From: Paguma larvata
Lineage: Eukaryota > Chordata > Mammalia > Carnivora > Viverridae
DNA: 64,000 nt
Reading direction: 5' to 3'
Assembly: GCA_030068075.1 (NCBI GenBank)
Contig: CM057834.1
Location: 93,017,119-93,081,118, forward strand
Shown piece by piece: positions 36,620-47,409 of the stretch. The notes beneath the pieces were generated by a model. That model was not told the origin of the DNA. It saw only the letters and a program-made list of their open reading frames with translations, and did not search any database. Within the stretch, counting starts at the first letter, position 1; every line of letters begins with the position of its first letter. Position numbers and translations under genes: made by a program.

Positions 36620-36700
36620 TTTGTTTTCACATTCTCAGTGCCCACAGTGTCTACTACCTAACAGGTGTTCGAAGAATGTTCGTTGTTGAAATATTCTATG
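36620..36700 (+). repeat. L2-type 3' end fragment
   Basis: cattctcagtgcccacagtgtctactacctaacaggtgttcg resembles the L2 end pattern. Confidence 0.45.
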
Positions 36701-37414
36701 CTATAAATCAACAAAACAGAGCACAATACCTACAAAATAAACTTCTTATGAAAATGTGGTTTAACTTCTTAGTTACAAAAAACGAGTTTAACTAAACATG
36801 GATAAAACCACAGAGGAAACATTTCTATGGCAATCTAAAGAGGACCTTAGGGCACTCAGAAAAATGAGAACTGTATAGCTCTAGAATGTGCTGTCTTATT
36901 GCACATTAGAATGTCATGTTTTATAATGACATAATAAGGCTACGCAGTGTTCTAAACAGGATAGGCTTTTGGTTTATAATTTTAGACGATGTAGAGGAGG
37001 AGGAGGAGGAAAAGCACACGGAAGAGAAAACAAGAGAAGGAGAGAATGGGCCCTGGAAAGCCAGGCAAGGTTCGAAGGGAGAGAAAACAGGAGGCTGCCC
37101 CGGGAAGACGTGTGTCTCTGTATGCACTCCATGTGGACAAGCCGCCGACTGCCAGCAGAGCAGACAAGCCAGAGAAAATGAGTGACTAACGCAAGGACAC
37201 AGTTTGCAGGTAAAGAGTGGTGAGGTCAGACACTGAGTGCAGAACTCTCCCGGAAAAGCAAGCTTAGGTGGGTGTCGGGCAGAGGAAGGAACTCTGCCGT
37301 AGGGGGAAGGGATGAGAAGGCTCCATGTGGCAGCCCAGCCTTAGAGAGGGAATGCCTGCTAGTCCTTTTCGGACCACTGCTGCCTGAGATGCATTTTCAG
37401 CATCAATTCTCCTT

Positions 37415-37500
37415 CAAAGAAACGCTGTGTGTGACCTTGGGCAGGTCACTTTAAGTCCTTGCAGTTACTCATCCATAAAACCATCTTCGTGGTTTTATAC
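37415..37500 (+). repeat. MIR core fragment
   Basis: tgtgtgaccttgggcaggtcacttt and cagttactcatccataaaacc are the MIR core. Confidence 0.6.
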
Positions 37501-38880
37501 TATTTACACTAGTATTTAATGCTTCTATGCCACTACATGGTTTATGTTCTGGGGGTCGCTTCCCTGGTGTTGACACTGGACATGTGTTCATGTGGGTGGA
37601 CTTCCCACTCCCCTCACGTCCTCGGCAGAAACCACCTTGCACAGGAAATCTACATCATGGATACCCAGCTTCGTTCAGACTCTTAACAGGTTCCTATCAT
37701 ACTCATTACCAGCACTGCTAATGTCTACTGTGTCAAATGTCAGAAATTTAAACAGCGAGTAATTGTTCTAGTGGAGAAAAAACAAGCAGAAGTAAACATG
37801 ACTAAGATCATGAGGAAGAAATACTTACAAGTGAGATATTTAGAAGTCTGCTCTGTAACACCATTCCCCAGCATCAGATACTGGAATTCTGACTAGGAAT
37901 CACCAAACAAGGTTTAGGATAATGTAAAAGGCACGCCTTATTAACTCTTGGACATCTCATTTCTTGGTCATAAATCCTATTAACTTGTATTACCAACTGC
38001 CATAAAACTTGCAGATAAAAGATAATTTATGCTCAGTGTACAGAAGCTAATGTTTCTGCACTCCTGAGAAGCACAGGACCAGAAAATGAGAAAGTATGTG
38101 TGAGAAACCCGGGACCATTCACACTGCATGGTTAGCATGGCAAACATGGCTGGGAGCGCCTAACTGTATTCGTAAGGAATACAGCCTAGCTAGTAATTGA
38201 TATCAGCGGTGTTTCAGGTAGAAAATGTCTCTCACGGATTTCATAAAACCTCTTGCTCATAAAAGGTCATAATGCCTTATTAAGAAGGTATTTTGGGAAG
38301 TAAAAGAGGAATGCTTACTTTTACAGGAGGAGCCATTATGCATTCTATTTTTAATTTTCTATTTAAAATCGCAGACTGAACAGTCCTTCAGAGTAAATGC
38401 TCCCTGCTGAGACTTTCACTCATGATGACACTTTTGACCCATAGCAAGTGAGAGGTGTCAAAACATAATATAAAAGACATTATATACTTAAAAATCAACC
38501 AACTAAAAAATTTCAAACATTTGCCCGTATTTATATAGATCTGGAACTACACTATTGTCTTCTTGTTTTAAAATTCAATTTGTAGTAACCAAAATGAGTC
38601 ACAGAAAGGGGACTGAAAAAAGAATGTAGACGAAAGACTTCAGGCTGGACCAACCTCTACAACCTTAAGGCAACTGCTCCGGGACACACAGGTCGGCCCC
38701 TAAAGACCAAAAAGATTCTAATGAATGAAGCATGTTTATTTACCTAACAGTCTCGAGAGTCTCACATGTAGATTATTACAGACATGCTAAGATGATTTGG
38801 GGGTTGGGGTAGCTTTTTGATAAGGATGAAAAAAAACATATTTTAGTCCCATGGTCTAGGGCTATCCAAGCCACTTAACA
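37501..38880. other. Intronic stretch without recognisable features
   Basis: No gene or repeat I can name. Confidence 0.45.
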
Positions 38881-38892
38881 GACACAGATGAG

Positions 38893-39101
38893 GGCACCTG
38901 GGTGGCTCAGTCGGTTAAGCATCAGACTTCGGCTCAGGGCATGATTTCATGGTCTGTGAGTTCAAGCCCTCTGTGGGCTCTGTGCTGACAGCTCAGAGCC
39001 TGGAGCCTGCTTCAGATTCTCTGTGTCTCCCTCTCTCTCTGCCCCTGCCCGCTCATGCTCAGTCTCTCTCTCAAAAAAAAAATAAACATTAAAAAAAAAA
39101 A
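38893..39101 (+). mobile_element. CAN-SINE, sense, with target-site duplication
   Basis: ggcacctgggtggctcagtcgg head, ctgtgctgacagctcagagcc and poly(A). Flanked by the 13-bp duplication agacacagatgag at 38880-38892 and 39101-39113. Confidence 0.96.
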
Positions 39102-39594
39102 GACACAGATGAGTTTTCTTAGCAAAGCACAGCACCAAAACACTTATCAAATAAACAGTTTCCATAACATGTCTCCATTCTCCTATTATCTTCAACGTCA
39201 GACAATCTATAAAATCAATTCTAGAAAACACTGCCGTGAAAACAATACTCATAATAATTAACATGTACACTGAATTTCTACCACTTTTGATATATTTTAG
39301 CAAAACTCAAAGGTAATCTCACTTGATCTTCTTAAATGATAAAAATCTTGTTGTATACAGACTTTGTTATACCTAAGGAAAATTCAGTCATTTTTGTTTA
39401 ATTTAGGGGTACAACAATTTAGGGTGAGTATACCCTTAAAGTGTACCTCAAATTTACATTACTTGAAAATAACGTTGTGGAGAATACACACACACAGCCA
39501 TATATACACACATCAACTGGCCACTCAGTGAAACAGTTTCTGGATAATTGCCAGCCTATGAACTATAACTTGTTTTAAGAGTTTGCTATTTGTT

Positions 39595-39839
39595 GGGGTG
39601 CCAGGGCGGTTCAGTGGGTTGAGCATCCGACTTCGGCTCACAGTTCTTGAGTTCGAACCCCACGTTGGGCTCTGTGCTGACAGCTCAGAGCCTGGAGTCT
39701 GGTTCGGATTCTATGTCTCCCTCCACCCTGCCCCCACTTGTGCTGTGTGTGTGTCTCTCTCTCCTTCAAAAATAAGTCAACATTGAAAAAGAAAAAAAAT
39801 TATTTTATTTATTTTCTTAAAAAGAAAATTTTTAAAAAT
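39595..39839 (+). mobile_element. CAN-SINE, sense, with target-site duplication
   Basis: ggggtgccagggcggttcag head, ctgtgctgacagctcagagcc, and a long A/T-rich tail. Flanked by agtttgctatttg at 39580-39592 and 39840-39852. Confidence 0.94.
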
Positions 39840-40233
39840 AGTTTGCTATTTGCATGTTAGTCCACTAGCCCCACGAAAGAGGAAATGTCATGCAGCAGAA
39901 AGCGTGGAGTCAAAACATTTTGCTGTGTGACTGCACTGTCTGTCCTGCTTTCCCCACGGTATTGTTATAAAGCACAAATTAGATGCTTCTTGTAAAAGCT
40001 CCAAAGTTAACTTCCTTTTCGAGACAGCAATTTGTTGACTTTCAATTAAAAATTACATTAAAAAAATTTAAACCATTCTTTATTTGGCATTGAAACGTAC
40101 CAGACTGATTTTCTTGGGCCCTAGTTCTACAATATTTGAAAACAGTTCCATTTTCAAGTTATGAGGTTTCTTCTGTCCATCATGATGACGATTATGATCA
40201 GTCCTATTAACAATGAACAGTAACTGTAGACAC

Positions 40234-40466
40234 TCTTTTTTGGTCAAAATTTTTTTAATGTTTACTTATTTTTGAGGGAGAGAGAAAGCAAACACACACA
40301 CAAGTCAGGAAAGGATCAGAGAGAGAGGGAGACACAGAATATGAAACAGGCTCCAGGTTCCAAGCTGTCAGCACAGAGACTGACGTGGGGCTCGAACTCA
40401 CAAACCGTGAGACCATGACCTGAGTTGAAGTCAGAGGTTTAACCGACTGAGCTGCCCAGGTGCCCC
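40234..40466 (-). mobile_element. CAN-SINE, antisense, with target-site duplication
   Basis: ttttttaatgtttacttatttttgag, gctgtcagcacagagactgac and gagctgcccaggtgcccc. Flanked by ctgtagacac at 40224-40233 and 40466-40475. Confidence 0.94.
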
Positions 40467-41113
40467 TGTAGACACCATTTCTGAGCATGCACGCTGCCTT
40501 ATATGTATGGAAAGGACATGTATAACATATCACACGTAGTTTATGACAGTACACATGGCAGAGTTAGTTCAGGTGAGTGATCAAAGTCCCGTCTAGAATG
40601 CAGAATGGTTCTATGCAATAATTTTAGTATAGCTTTCAATTAATTTCTAGTGTTAATCACATTTCCTAAGTGTTCAATTAAAACTGCTTAAAATACGGCA
40701 TACAACATAAGATTGGTTCATATCCTAAACCCTCAAACATACTCATTTTGACTTTTGCACTTCTATCAGTAATTGTCTTAGTGGTCTCTTCCTAAAAGCA
40801 ACTGAAATGCAGGAACCTAGCATGTGTCTCTGGGAAGATTTCTCTGGAACCGAGTGCCAAAGAGGAGCAAAGCCTGCACTGGTAAAGCAAGAGGTGGAAG
40901 TCTATGCTAAGTACTATCACCCCTCTACATGACAGAGGCTGTGATCGTGCAGAGCTTTTTGTCCCACACTACACAATAATTACTTTCTTAAGATAGGCAA
41001 ATGCGACAAAATTACAATGACCAGAAACAGAATCTAGAAGGCACTGTTTTGGGCATGTAGGGTATACAGGTACAGTTGCTATGATAATTATGTTTGGAGA
41101 ACTGAGGATTCTG

Positions 41114-41332
41114 GTTTTTTTTTTTTTTTTAATGTTTATTTTTGAGAGAGCGAGCGAGTGAGCGAGCAAATGAGGGTGGGGGGCAGAGAGAGAGGGAAAC
41201 ACAGGATCCAAAGCAGGCTCCAGGCTCTGAGCTGTCAACACAGAATCTGATGTGTGGCTTGAACTTAGGGACCCTGAGACCAAGACCTGAGCCAAAGTCG
41301 GACGCTCAACTAACTGAGCCACCCATGTGTCC
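41114..41332 (-). mobile_element. CAN-SINE, antisense
   Basis: T-run, aatgtttatttttgagag, gagctgtcaacacagaatctg and ctgagccacccatgtgtcc. Confidence 0.94.
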
Positions 41333-42449
41333 TGTGAGAATTGTGTTTTAACAACTAAAGTTTAACATATCTTATAAATGAGAAAAAATAGTGGACTCCT
41401 AGAAATTACATGGAGACATGATTCCAGACACGCATTCCTAACTTCAGTTTCTGGCAGTTCGAGAGAGACAATGCTCTGTGCCTACAAAGTGGTTCCTCTC
41501 CCTGGCCTCAGCCTTCCTTTCCCAGACTGCCTTGCAGTGGGCTAGGGAGTGTCACTGTGTTCCCACCAAAGGTGACATAAGACACAGACAGGACTGGCCT
41601 TTAAAAACATGAAGTTCTGCTTTCTAGCAACTTTTTTCTCCAGATGCTGCAATTTCTTCCAGTTGGCTTAGATAAAAAATGGAGGAAGCCACCGAAAACA
41701 AACCAGATATTCTGCTGATGAGAGAAAAACTTCAAAACTTAATCTAGGTTAAGTCTCTGAGATTGGGGGTTAATTACTCCTGCAACACAGACGGGGTAAG
41801 ATCTGACTTACAGAGACAACAGGATAAATTAGTACCCTGACCAACTTAAAGCAATCAAAGTGCTAGAAAAAAATTAAAAAGGATCTTTTAAAATGCATCA
41901 AACATCTGTGTTTTTTGTGTTGTTTTGTTTTGTTTTGTGGTTTCTTAAAGAATACTCAGAAGCCAAAAACTAAGGTTGAACTGAAAAAAGAAAACCAAAT
42001 CTAACTTTTGTCTTTGAAATATTTGGGGTTTACCAAAGCAGATGAACTTGAGCTATGGTTTCCAAGACATCCGAGTACAGAAAGTCATGAGGAGACAAAG
42101 CCCAAGGCCTGTCCAAGGGTGAGTGTAGAAGGACAGTGCGCCAGATAAGGCAGAGACTCTCAGTGTAAGATGAATATTAGTAACACTCCCACTGGACCAC
42201 TAGGAACACTGCCTGACCAAACCCAGCCACTCCATAGCTGAGGGAGCAAGTCTCCCCTGAGCACCTGTAACCGGAAGTCAAACTCTGAGCCAAACTGCTT
42301 TCAGAATCCACAACACCCAGATGGTCAAAAAAGTCTCCAGAAAGATGCCCTAAGTTGTTTATGCCTGTCAATAACTGGGTTAGGAGTCTACCCTAAATTC
42401 TCCTTGGACTCACTTTTAACTCACACTTCAACTAATTCCCACAGGTCAA

Positions 42450-43210
42450 GTTACCAGAAATATAAGGTCATGGCTAAAAATCACAACACACAGAAGGACT
42501 CGAGTTTACAAAATACAGAAGCAAAAACGAATACAAAAGACAGTGGCCTTACAACGAACTACAGGTTTTAGAATTATTCTTGACCATAAAGTAAGTATGA
42601 CAGTTACGTTTAAGAAAGAGTCTTTTTTTTTTTTAATTTTTTTTAATGTTTATTTATTTTTGAGACAGAGAGAGACAGAGCATGAGTCGGGAAGGGGCAG
42701 AGAGAGAGGGAAACACAGAATCCGAAGCAGGCTCCAGGCTCCGAGCCATCACCCAGAGCCCGACGCGGGGCTCGAACTCACAGACCGTGAGATCATGACC
42801 TGAGCCGAAGTCGGACGCTCAACCGACTGAGCCCCCCAGGCGCCCCAAGAAAGAGTCTTGACAAAGTGAGTAGAGGACAGGCATATGAGAAAGAAGAATC
42901 ACGGCAGGAACTTTAAAGTCTACGGATGGTTTTAGCAGCAAAACAGACATGGCCGAAGCAGAAGAGTGATGTGCAGTACAGGTGATGAGCTTCAGAGCGA
43001 AGCCCAGAGAGGCTGAGGCAGAGAAAATGTCAGAGAGAAGTTCTGAGATGACGCAGTTAGAGCATCTTATGTACAGTTAACCTGAGTTACAGAGGAAGAG
43101 AGAAGAATAGTACAGAGACAATATTGAAAAAAAATAGCTGAGAGTTTCCCAAATGGATGACAGACAGCAATCTGCAGATGGAGGAAATCCAATGAACCCA
43201 AGCTGAGTGC
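42450..43210 (+). mobile_element. Old L1/HAL1-like ORF1 fragment, split by a SINE
   Basis: gagttacagaggaagagagaagaatag, acaatattgaaaaaaaatagctgagagtttcccaaatgg and ggaaatccaatgaacccaagctgag follow the ancient L1/HAL1 ORF1 3' region. The part before 42611 is less certain. The SINE at 42625 sits inside it. Confidence 0.6.
42625..42846 (-). mobile_element. Young CAN-SINE, antisense, perfect target-site duplication
   Basis: Very close to the family consensus: ttatttatttttgagacagag, gctccaggctccgagccatc, cgacgcggggctcgaactcac and ccgactgag...caggcgcccc. CpGs are still intact. Flanked by the exact 13-bp duplication aagaaagagtctt at 42612-42624 and 42847-42859. Confidence 0.97.
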
Positions 43211-43554
43211 ATTTTAGGAAGTCCACAATTACACACAGTGTAGTCATGGTAGGGAACACCAAAAACACTAGAAAGCTCTTAAGAGCAAAAGCCATTTTTC
43301 AGACATGCCTTTTTCTACCAGTTAATCTTCCAATTTTACCTTTAATTTACTTTTTAATTTTACTACAGCTTCAACTAACTAGTAATCTATTACTAGAATA
43401 TCTACATTCAGCCAAGTTACAGTTGACTACTTTAGCAATCATATCATCAATACAGTATAACGTAATAAAGCTCAATGGTTCATAATGGCAGAAAGTTTCA
43501 CCCTTCCGAAACTGTTAGGAAGTAGAAATATTTAACAAACATACAACTAGAAAC

Positions 43555-43985
43555 CTAAGAAGCATATCTGTTCATGTCATACCACTAAGTGAAATCTATT
43601 AATGGCTTCCCAAAACCTCTAGCAAAAAAGTCCACATTCCACCGTGTAGAATTCAAGGCTCTTCACAATCAAAGTAGTTTTTAGTCTTATCTTCTAGCAT
43701 TTTCTACACTGCTGCGCAGAATTATCTGCAGACCCTACAATGTAACATATGCCTCCATCTTTCTTTACTGGCTCCTTTCCGCCTTTAATGACTTTCTCAT
43801 CATCTCCCATAGCAAACGTCCACTCGTCCTCAAGGACTCTGCTGTACTGTAACCTCAAGAGTGCGTGTTCCAGGAAAACAAGGGATTTTTGTCTCTTTAG
43901 TTGGCTGCAGTATCCCCCGGGTAAGTCCCTGGCACCTAGCAGGTACCCAATACATATCTGTTAAATTAACGGAGTGAATAAAATG
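43555..43985 (+). repeat. Fossil LINE-2 3' end
   Basis: attaatggcttcccaaaacctctagcaaaaaagtccacattcc, ttcaaggctcttcacaatc and cctggcacctagcaggtacccaatacat match the L2 3' region. Confidence 0.75.
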
Positions 43986-44099
43986 TGAGTGCCTCTGGGT
44001 GGACTTCGCCTACTACAAGAATGATCAAATTATATAGTGTTTCATCTTGTTTATGTACCAATCTCTTAGCAGTGCTTTATGTCCTATGTTTGTAAAAAG

Positions 44100-44190
44100 G
44101 ACTTCTTCATTGCACACGTTCTAGAGAGCAAAGATCATGTCAGTATTTTCTCTTAATTCTCAACTGCCTAGCACTGCAATAAACAGCAGG
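44100..44190 (+). repeat. L2/MIR-type 3' end
   Basis: ctagagagcaaagatcatgtc and caactgcctagcactgcaataaacagcaggcac, directly 5' of a SINE. Confidence 0.5.
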
Positions 44191-44197
44191 CACTCCA

Positions 44198-44413
44198 GGG
44201 GTGCCTGGGTGGCTCAGTCAGTTAAGCAGCCAACTTCGGCTCAGGACACAATCTCAAGGTTTGTGAGTTTGAGCCCCGAATCAGGGCTCTGTGCTGACAG
44301 CTCAGAGCCTGCAGTCTGCTTCGGATTCTGTTGTCTCCCTCTCTCTCTGCTCCTCCCTCGCTTATGCTCTTTGTGTCTCTCTCAAAAATAAACAAATGTT
44401 AAAAAAAAAAAAA
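44198..44413 (+). mobile_element. CAN-SINE, sense
   Basis: ggggtgcctgggtggctcag head, tctgtgctgacagctcagagcc, CT tail and aaaaataaacaaatgttaaaa. Confidence 0.95.
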
Positions 44414-45325
44414 CCCACAAAAACCCAGCAGGCCCCCCATAGCTGCTCGTTGACTAAATCCAGGGAGAGTGTGGAGTTTGAAAACTGAACTCTTTAGCTG
44501 CCTTTTCACATCTCTTAGGGAGTTTTCCAGAAAACAACAAAGCTAGGCAATGCAAAGAGCCAGAAGAAAAAATGCAAAGCTGGCTGAACAACAGGGAGCA
44601 TGTGTTATATGCACTATATTAACCAAACAGCAATTCCTAGGGAATGACATGCTCCAGATGGTGGAGAGCAGATGGGGCGGGAGCAACGCGGTAAGCAGCA
44701 CGTTACACTGAGAGGCAGAAGAGAAAAACAACTGTCCACTCTCTTTTAAAAATGTTACCAAATGATTATTTTTCTAGAGGAACCCACTCATCAACCTTAT
44801 AAAACTGGTTTATTTAATAAGAATTCTGTTTTAAGCACCATATCGACAGAAAATTTACTTGATATTCATCATGGGAAGTGAAGGACATTGATCATTAGAA
44901 ATTTATTCTGAAGCAGTGAAATTAATAAGCAGGCAACTTATGAGGAGTAAAAGCTAAAGATTTTTTTTATAGCGCTTAACAAAATCAAATCCAGTTTCTA
45001 GTTATAACGACAGCCCTGAAAATACATGAGAATTCCATCTGAAATATTTGCCGAGCTTTGGGCTTCCTCCATTGAGGTATTTCTCAAGTCGCATTCATGT
45101 TCAGCTGCTCAAAATGCAAAAGGGCTAAGTTTAATTCTTAGTCAATTTAACTAAAGGTTATGTGATTTTTTTTTCCTGGGGCATAATAAAATGAAGCAAA
45201 CATGGTCAACTTCCCTCACGTGCAAATTCGAAGACACACGCCAGGCTTGTGTTTTGTCCTAGTCTACTCAAATGATACAAGTTGATGGAAGCAGCATGCT
45301 GACATCATATGCATTCTTCACTTAC

Positions 45326-45472
45326 TGGTTGGAGCAGGTAGATGAGAGACTCCTCTTGGATTACTATAATCGGCACAGGAGTGATGCAAGTGGCTTGGAA
45401 CAGGGTGCTCACAGATGCCATGATCTGGTCAAAACGCCCACCGAGACCTCCCAAGGTCACAACGACATCTAC
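45326..45472 (-). CDS. TPK1: TPK1 coding exon (likely exon 7), thiamin pyrophosphokinase 1
   Basis: Reading the minus strand from 45472 gives 49 uninterrupted codons, beginning VDVVVTLGG and ending IYLLQP. This matches human TPK1 residues 119-167 as I recall them. TPK1 is the cytosolic homodimeric enzyme that transfers pyrophosphate from ATP to thiamin, making thiamin diphosphate. The exon covers the end of the N-terminal catalytic domain and carries GRFDQ; in human numbering Arg131, Asp133 and Gln134 of this motif are conserved active-site residues. A pyrimidine-rich tract (ctctcccttttgctttgcc) and an AG at 45474-45473 precede it, and a consensus GTAAGTG donor follows at 45325. Length is 147 bp, phase 0 at both ends, so skipping it would keep frame but remove active-site residues. 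Differences from human include Ala to Gly just before GRFDQ, Asn to Ser, His to Cys, Phe to Val and Ile to Val. Nothing suggests a pseudogene. Confidence 0.97.
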
Positions 45473-45594
45473 CTAACAAGGCAAAGCAAAAGGGAGAGTC
45501 ACATATTTAAAGAATTTTCAATAACTAAACAGCATCTAACAACTAAAAAGAGCTCTCGCTACCATGTTTTAGTTGATAAGCCCATAAAGAAATG

Positions 45595-45690
45595 GTAGGT
45601 ATCAGTTCTGTTGTTCAGATGAAGGAACTAAAGCTACTTGTTCAAAGTCACATAGTTGGTGAGTGGCAGTCACATTTTGAGACCAACTTG
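45595..45690 (-). repeat. MIR fragment, antisense
   Basis: gttcagatgaaggaactaaagc, cttgttcaaagtcacatagttggtgagtggcag. It lies 120 bp from the TPK1 exon acceptor. Confidence 0.65.
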
Positions 45691-45939
45691 TTTTATGTTT
45701 TCCCACCTGCCTGTTCACCTGGAAAACTAGCCAACTCTTTCTTTACAACTCTGTTCATGTGCTCCTTCCAGTTGGAATCTTCTCCGGTTTCGCACTTGGT
45801 GGCGCCCCACTGCGTACCTGTGGAGCGTTTGGTAACACACGCCCGTTTCACAGGTTTGTCACAACATTAGAATTCAAGTAGCTTGAGGACAGGTATCACC
45901 TTTTTACTGAACCCAGCAAAGTTGTCTAAACTCTCAGGA

Positions 45940-46088
45940 CTTCATTTTATGTTCACAGGTAAAAGTTGGATAATATTTGCCAACTGATATTTATTTATTG
46001 GTAGGTTTAATGAGGTAATTAAACTAATTAAGTATAAAGCATTTAGAACGTGTTCATGACATAGTGATTGCTTAAAAAATATTAGCTA
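45940..46088 (+). repeat. MIR 3' half, interrupted by a SINE fragment
   Basis: cttcattttatgttcacaggtaaaag, ggtttaatgaggtaattaaac and ataaagcatttagaacgtgttcatgacatag follow MIR. The tggtattattac motif at 46163 may be its tail. Confidence 0.55.
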
Positions 46089-46090
46089 TT

Positions 46091-46156
46091 GGGGCGCCTG
46101 GGTGGCTCAGTCAGTTGAGCATCTGACTCTTGACTTTGGCTCAGGTCATGATCTTT
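46091..46156 (+). mobile_element. 3'-truncated CAN-SINE head
   Basis: Only the first 65 bp or so of the SINE are present, from ggggcgcctgggtggctcag to caggtcatgatct. The body and A-tail are missing and unrelated AT-rich DNA follows. Confidence 0.9.
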
Positions 46157-46679
46157 GATATTTTTGGTATTATTACAGTTATATTAACATTTTTGTTATT
46201 GTTGCCTGTAGTTTGACGTTATTTTTTCACTTAACATTTTCAAGATAGCATTTCCTGTAACTAAAGTATAATTTATTTAAATGTCCCCTGTTGTTGAAAA
46301 TATATTTCCAGGATATTTATATATAAAATTACTGTGCTGCTTTACTTCTATATAAGACTAAAGGTAAAAACGGGCTGCGAGGAATGAGAGGGGGTGGAGT
46401 GACCTTCTCCTGCACAGAGCAGCATGCCACGGGCTCCAGGAGAACAGAGCAGAGGGCACTGCCTCCCCCCTTGACCCTACCTGCCTTCTTCCGGCCATCC
46501 TGATCTTATAATGCATCAACACAGTCAAAGTTGGTATATTCACCAAGGAAGAGGAAGTAGTAAAGAGCTTAGTTAAAATATTGTAAGAAAACCCTAAAAG
46601 CAACAAAAACTACTCTAGAGTGTAATAATCACTCTATCGAGAATAAAACAGAAATTGTTTAAAAATAGGGAGTATTCGA

Positions 46680-46890
46680 GGGCGCTTGGGTGGCTCAGTC
46701 AGTTAAGCATCTGACTTCAGCTCAGGTTATGATCTCACAGTTTGTGGGTTTGAGCCCTGAGTTGAGCCCCGAGTTGACAGCTCGGAGCCTGGAGCCTGCT
46801 TCAGATTTTCTGTGTTCCTCTCTCTCTCTCTCTGCCCCTCCCCTGCTCGCAGTCTCTCTCTCTCAAAATAAATATTAAAAAATTTTTTTT
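46680..46890 (+). mobile_element. CAN-SINE, sense
   Basis: gggcgcttgggtggctcag head, ttgacagctcggagcctgg, CT tail and caaaataaatattaaaa. An imperfect duplication (aaaatagggagtattcg and aaaattgggaatatttg) flanks it. Confidence 0.94.
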
Positions 46891-46988
46891 AATTACAAAA
46901 ATTGGGAATATTTGGTTTTCAGGTTCATAAAATAGTTCACGAAAAAAGGCTTAAATAACATTTAGTCTAGAAAGATGCCATGATTTTA

Positions 46989-47212
46989 TTTTTATTTATT
47001 TACTTTAAAGTTTATTTATTTTGAGACAGAGCTCAGTGGGTGAGGGAAGGAAAGAGGGAGGGGGAGAGACACAGAGAGATCTGGAGAGAATACCCCAAGC
47101 AGGCTCTGCACTGTCAGAGCCAACCTGGCACTCGAACACACGAACCTGAGATCATGACCTGAGCCAAAATCAAAAGTTGGACACTCAACCGACTAGGCCA
47201 CCTAGGTGCCCC
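46989..47212 (-). mobile_element. CAN-SINE, antisense, with target-site duplication
   Basis: ttatttattttgagacagag, gctctgcactgtcagagcc and actaggccacctaggtgcccc. Flanked by aagatgccatgatttta (46972-46988) and aagacaccatgatttta (47213-47229), two mismatches. Confidence 0.94.
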
Positions 47213-47284
47213 AAGACACCATGATTTTAAACGAATAATATGTTAACCTAGCACTAATATGACCTGTACAGTTCTTAGAGGAGC

Positions 47285-47405
47285 AAGAAGTGGTATAAAG
47301 TCCATGAAGGCAAAGACTGTGTTCCTCTGGTTCCAATGTTTCCGCCCCAGTACTCTGAACAGTGCCTAACACAAGACAGCATGGTGTCTGATGAATGAGT
47401 ACGTG
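47285..47405 (+). repeat. L2-type 3' end
   Basis: agtccatgaaggcaaagactgtg, ccccagtactctgaacagtgcctaacac and gatgaatgagtacg follow the L2 end. Confidence 0.7.
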
Positions 47406-47409
47406 AAGA

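Larger units (their letters stand above)
3003..45325 (-). other. TPK1: TPK1 intron between the two exons (42,323 bp)
   Basis: Bounded by the GT donor at 45325-45324 and the AG acceptor at 3004-3003 on the minus strand, in phase 0. It holds most of the repeats listed here and the SNURF-SNRPN retrocopy. No other exon-like segment with a recognisable protein was seen in it. A very large intron fits the human gene, which spans several hundred kilobases. Confidence 0.93.

Noticed and set aside
42625..42846. tRNA gene calls from SINE heads
   Set aside because: All tRNA-Lys-like A/B boxes here belong to CAN-SINE heads with CT-rich bodies and A-tails, without a tRNA 3' half.
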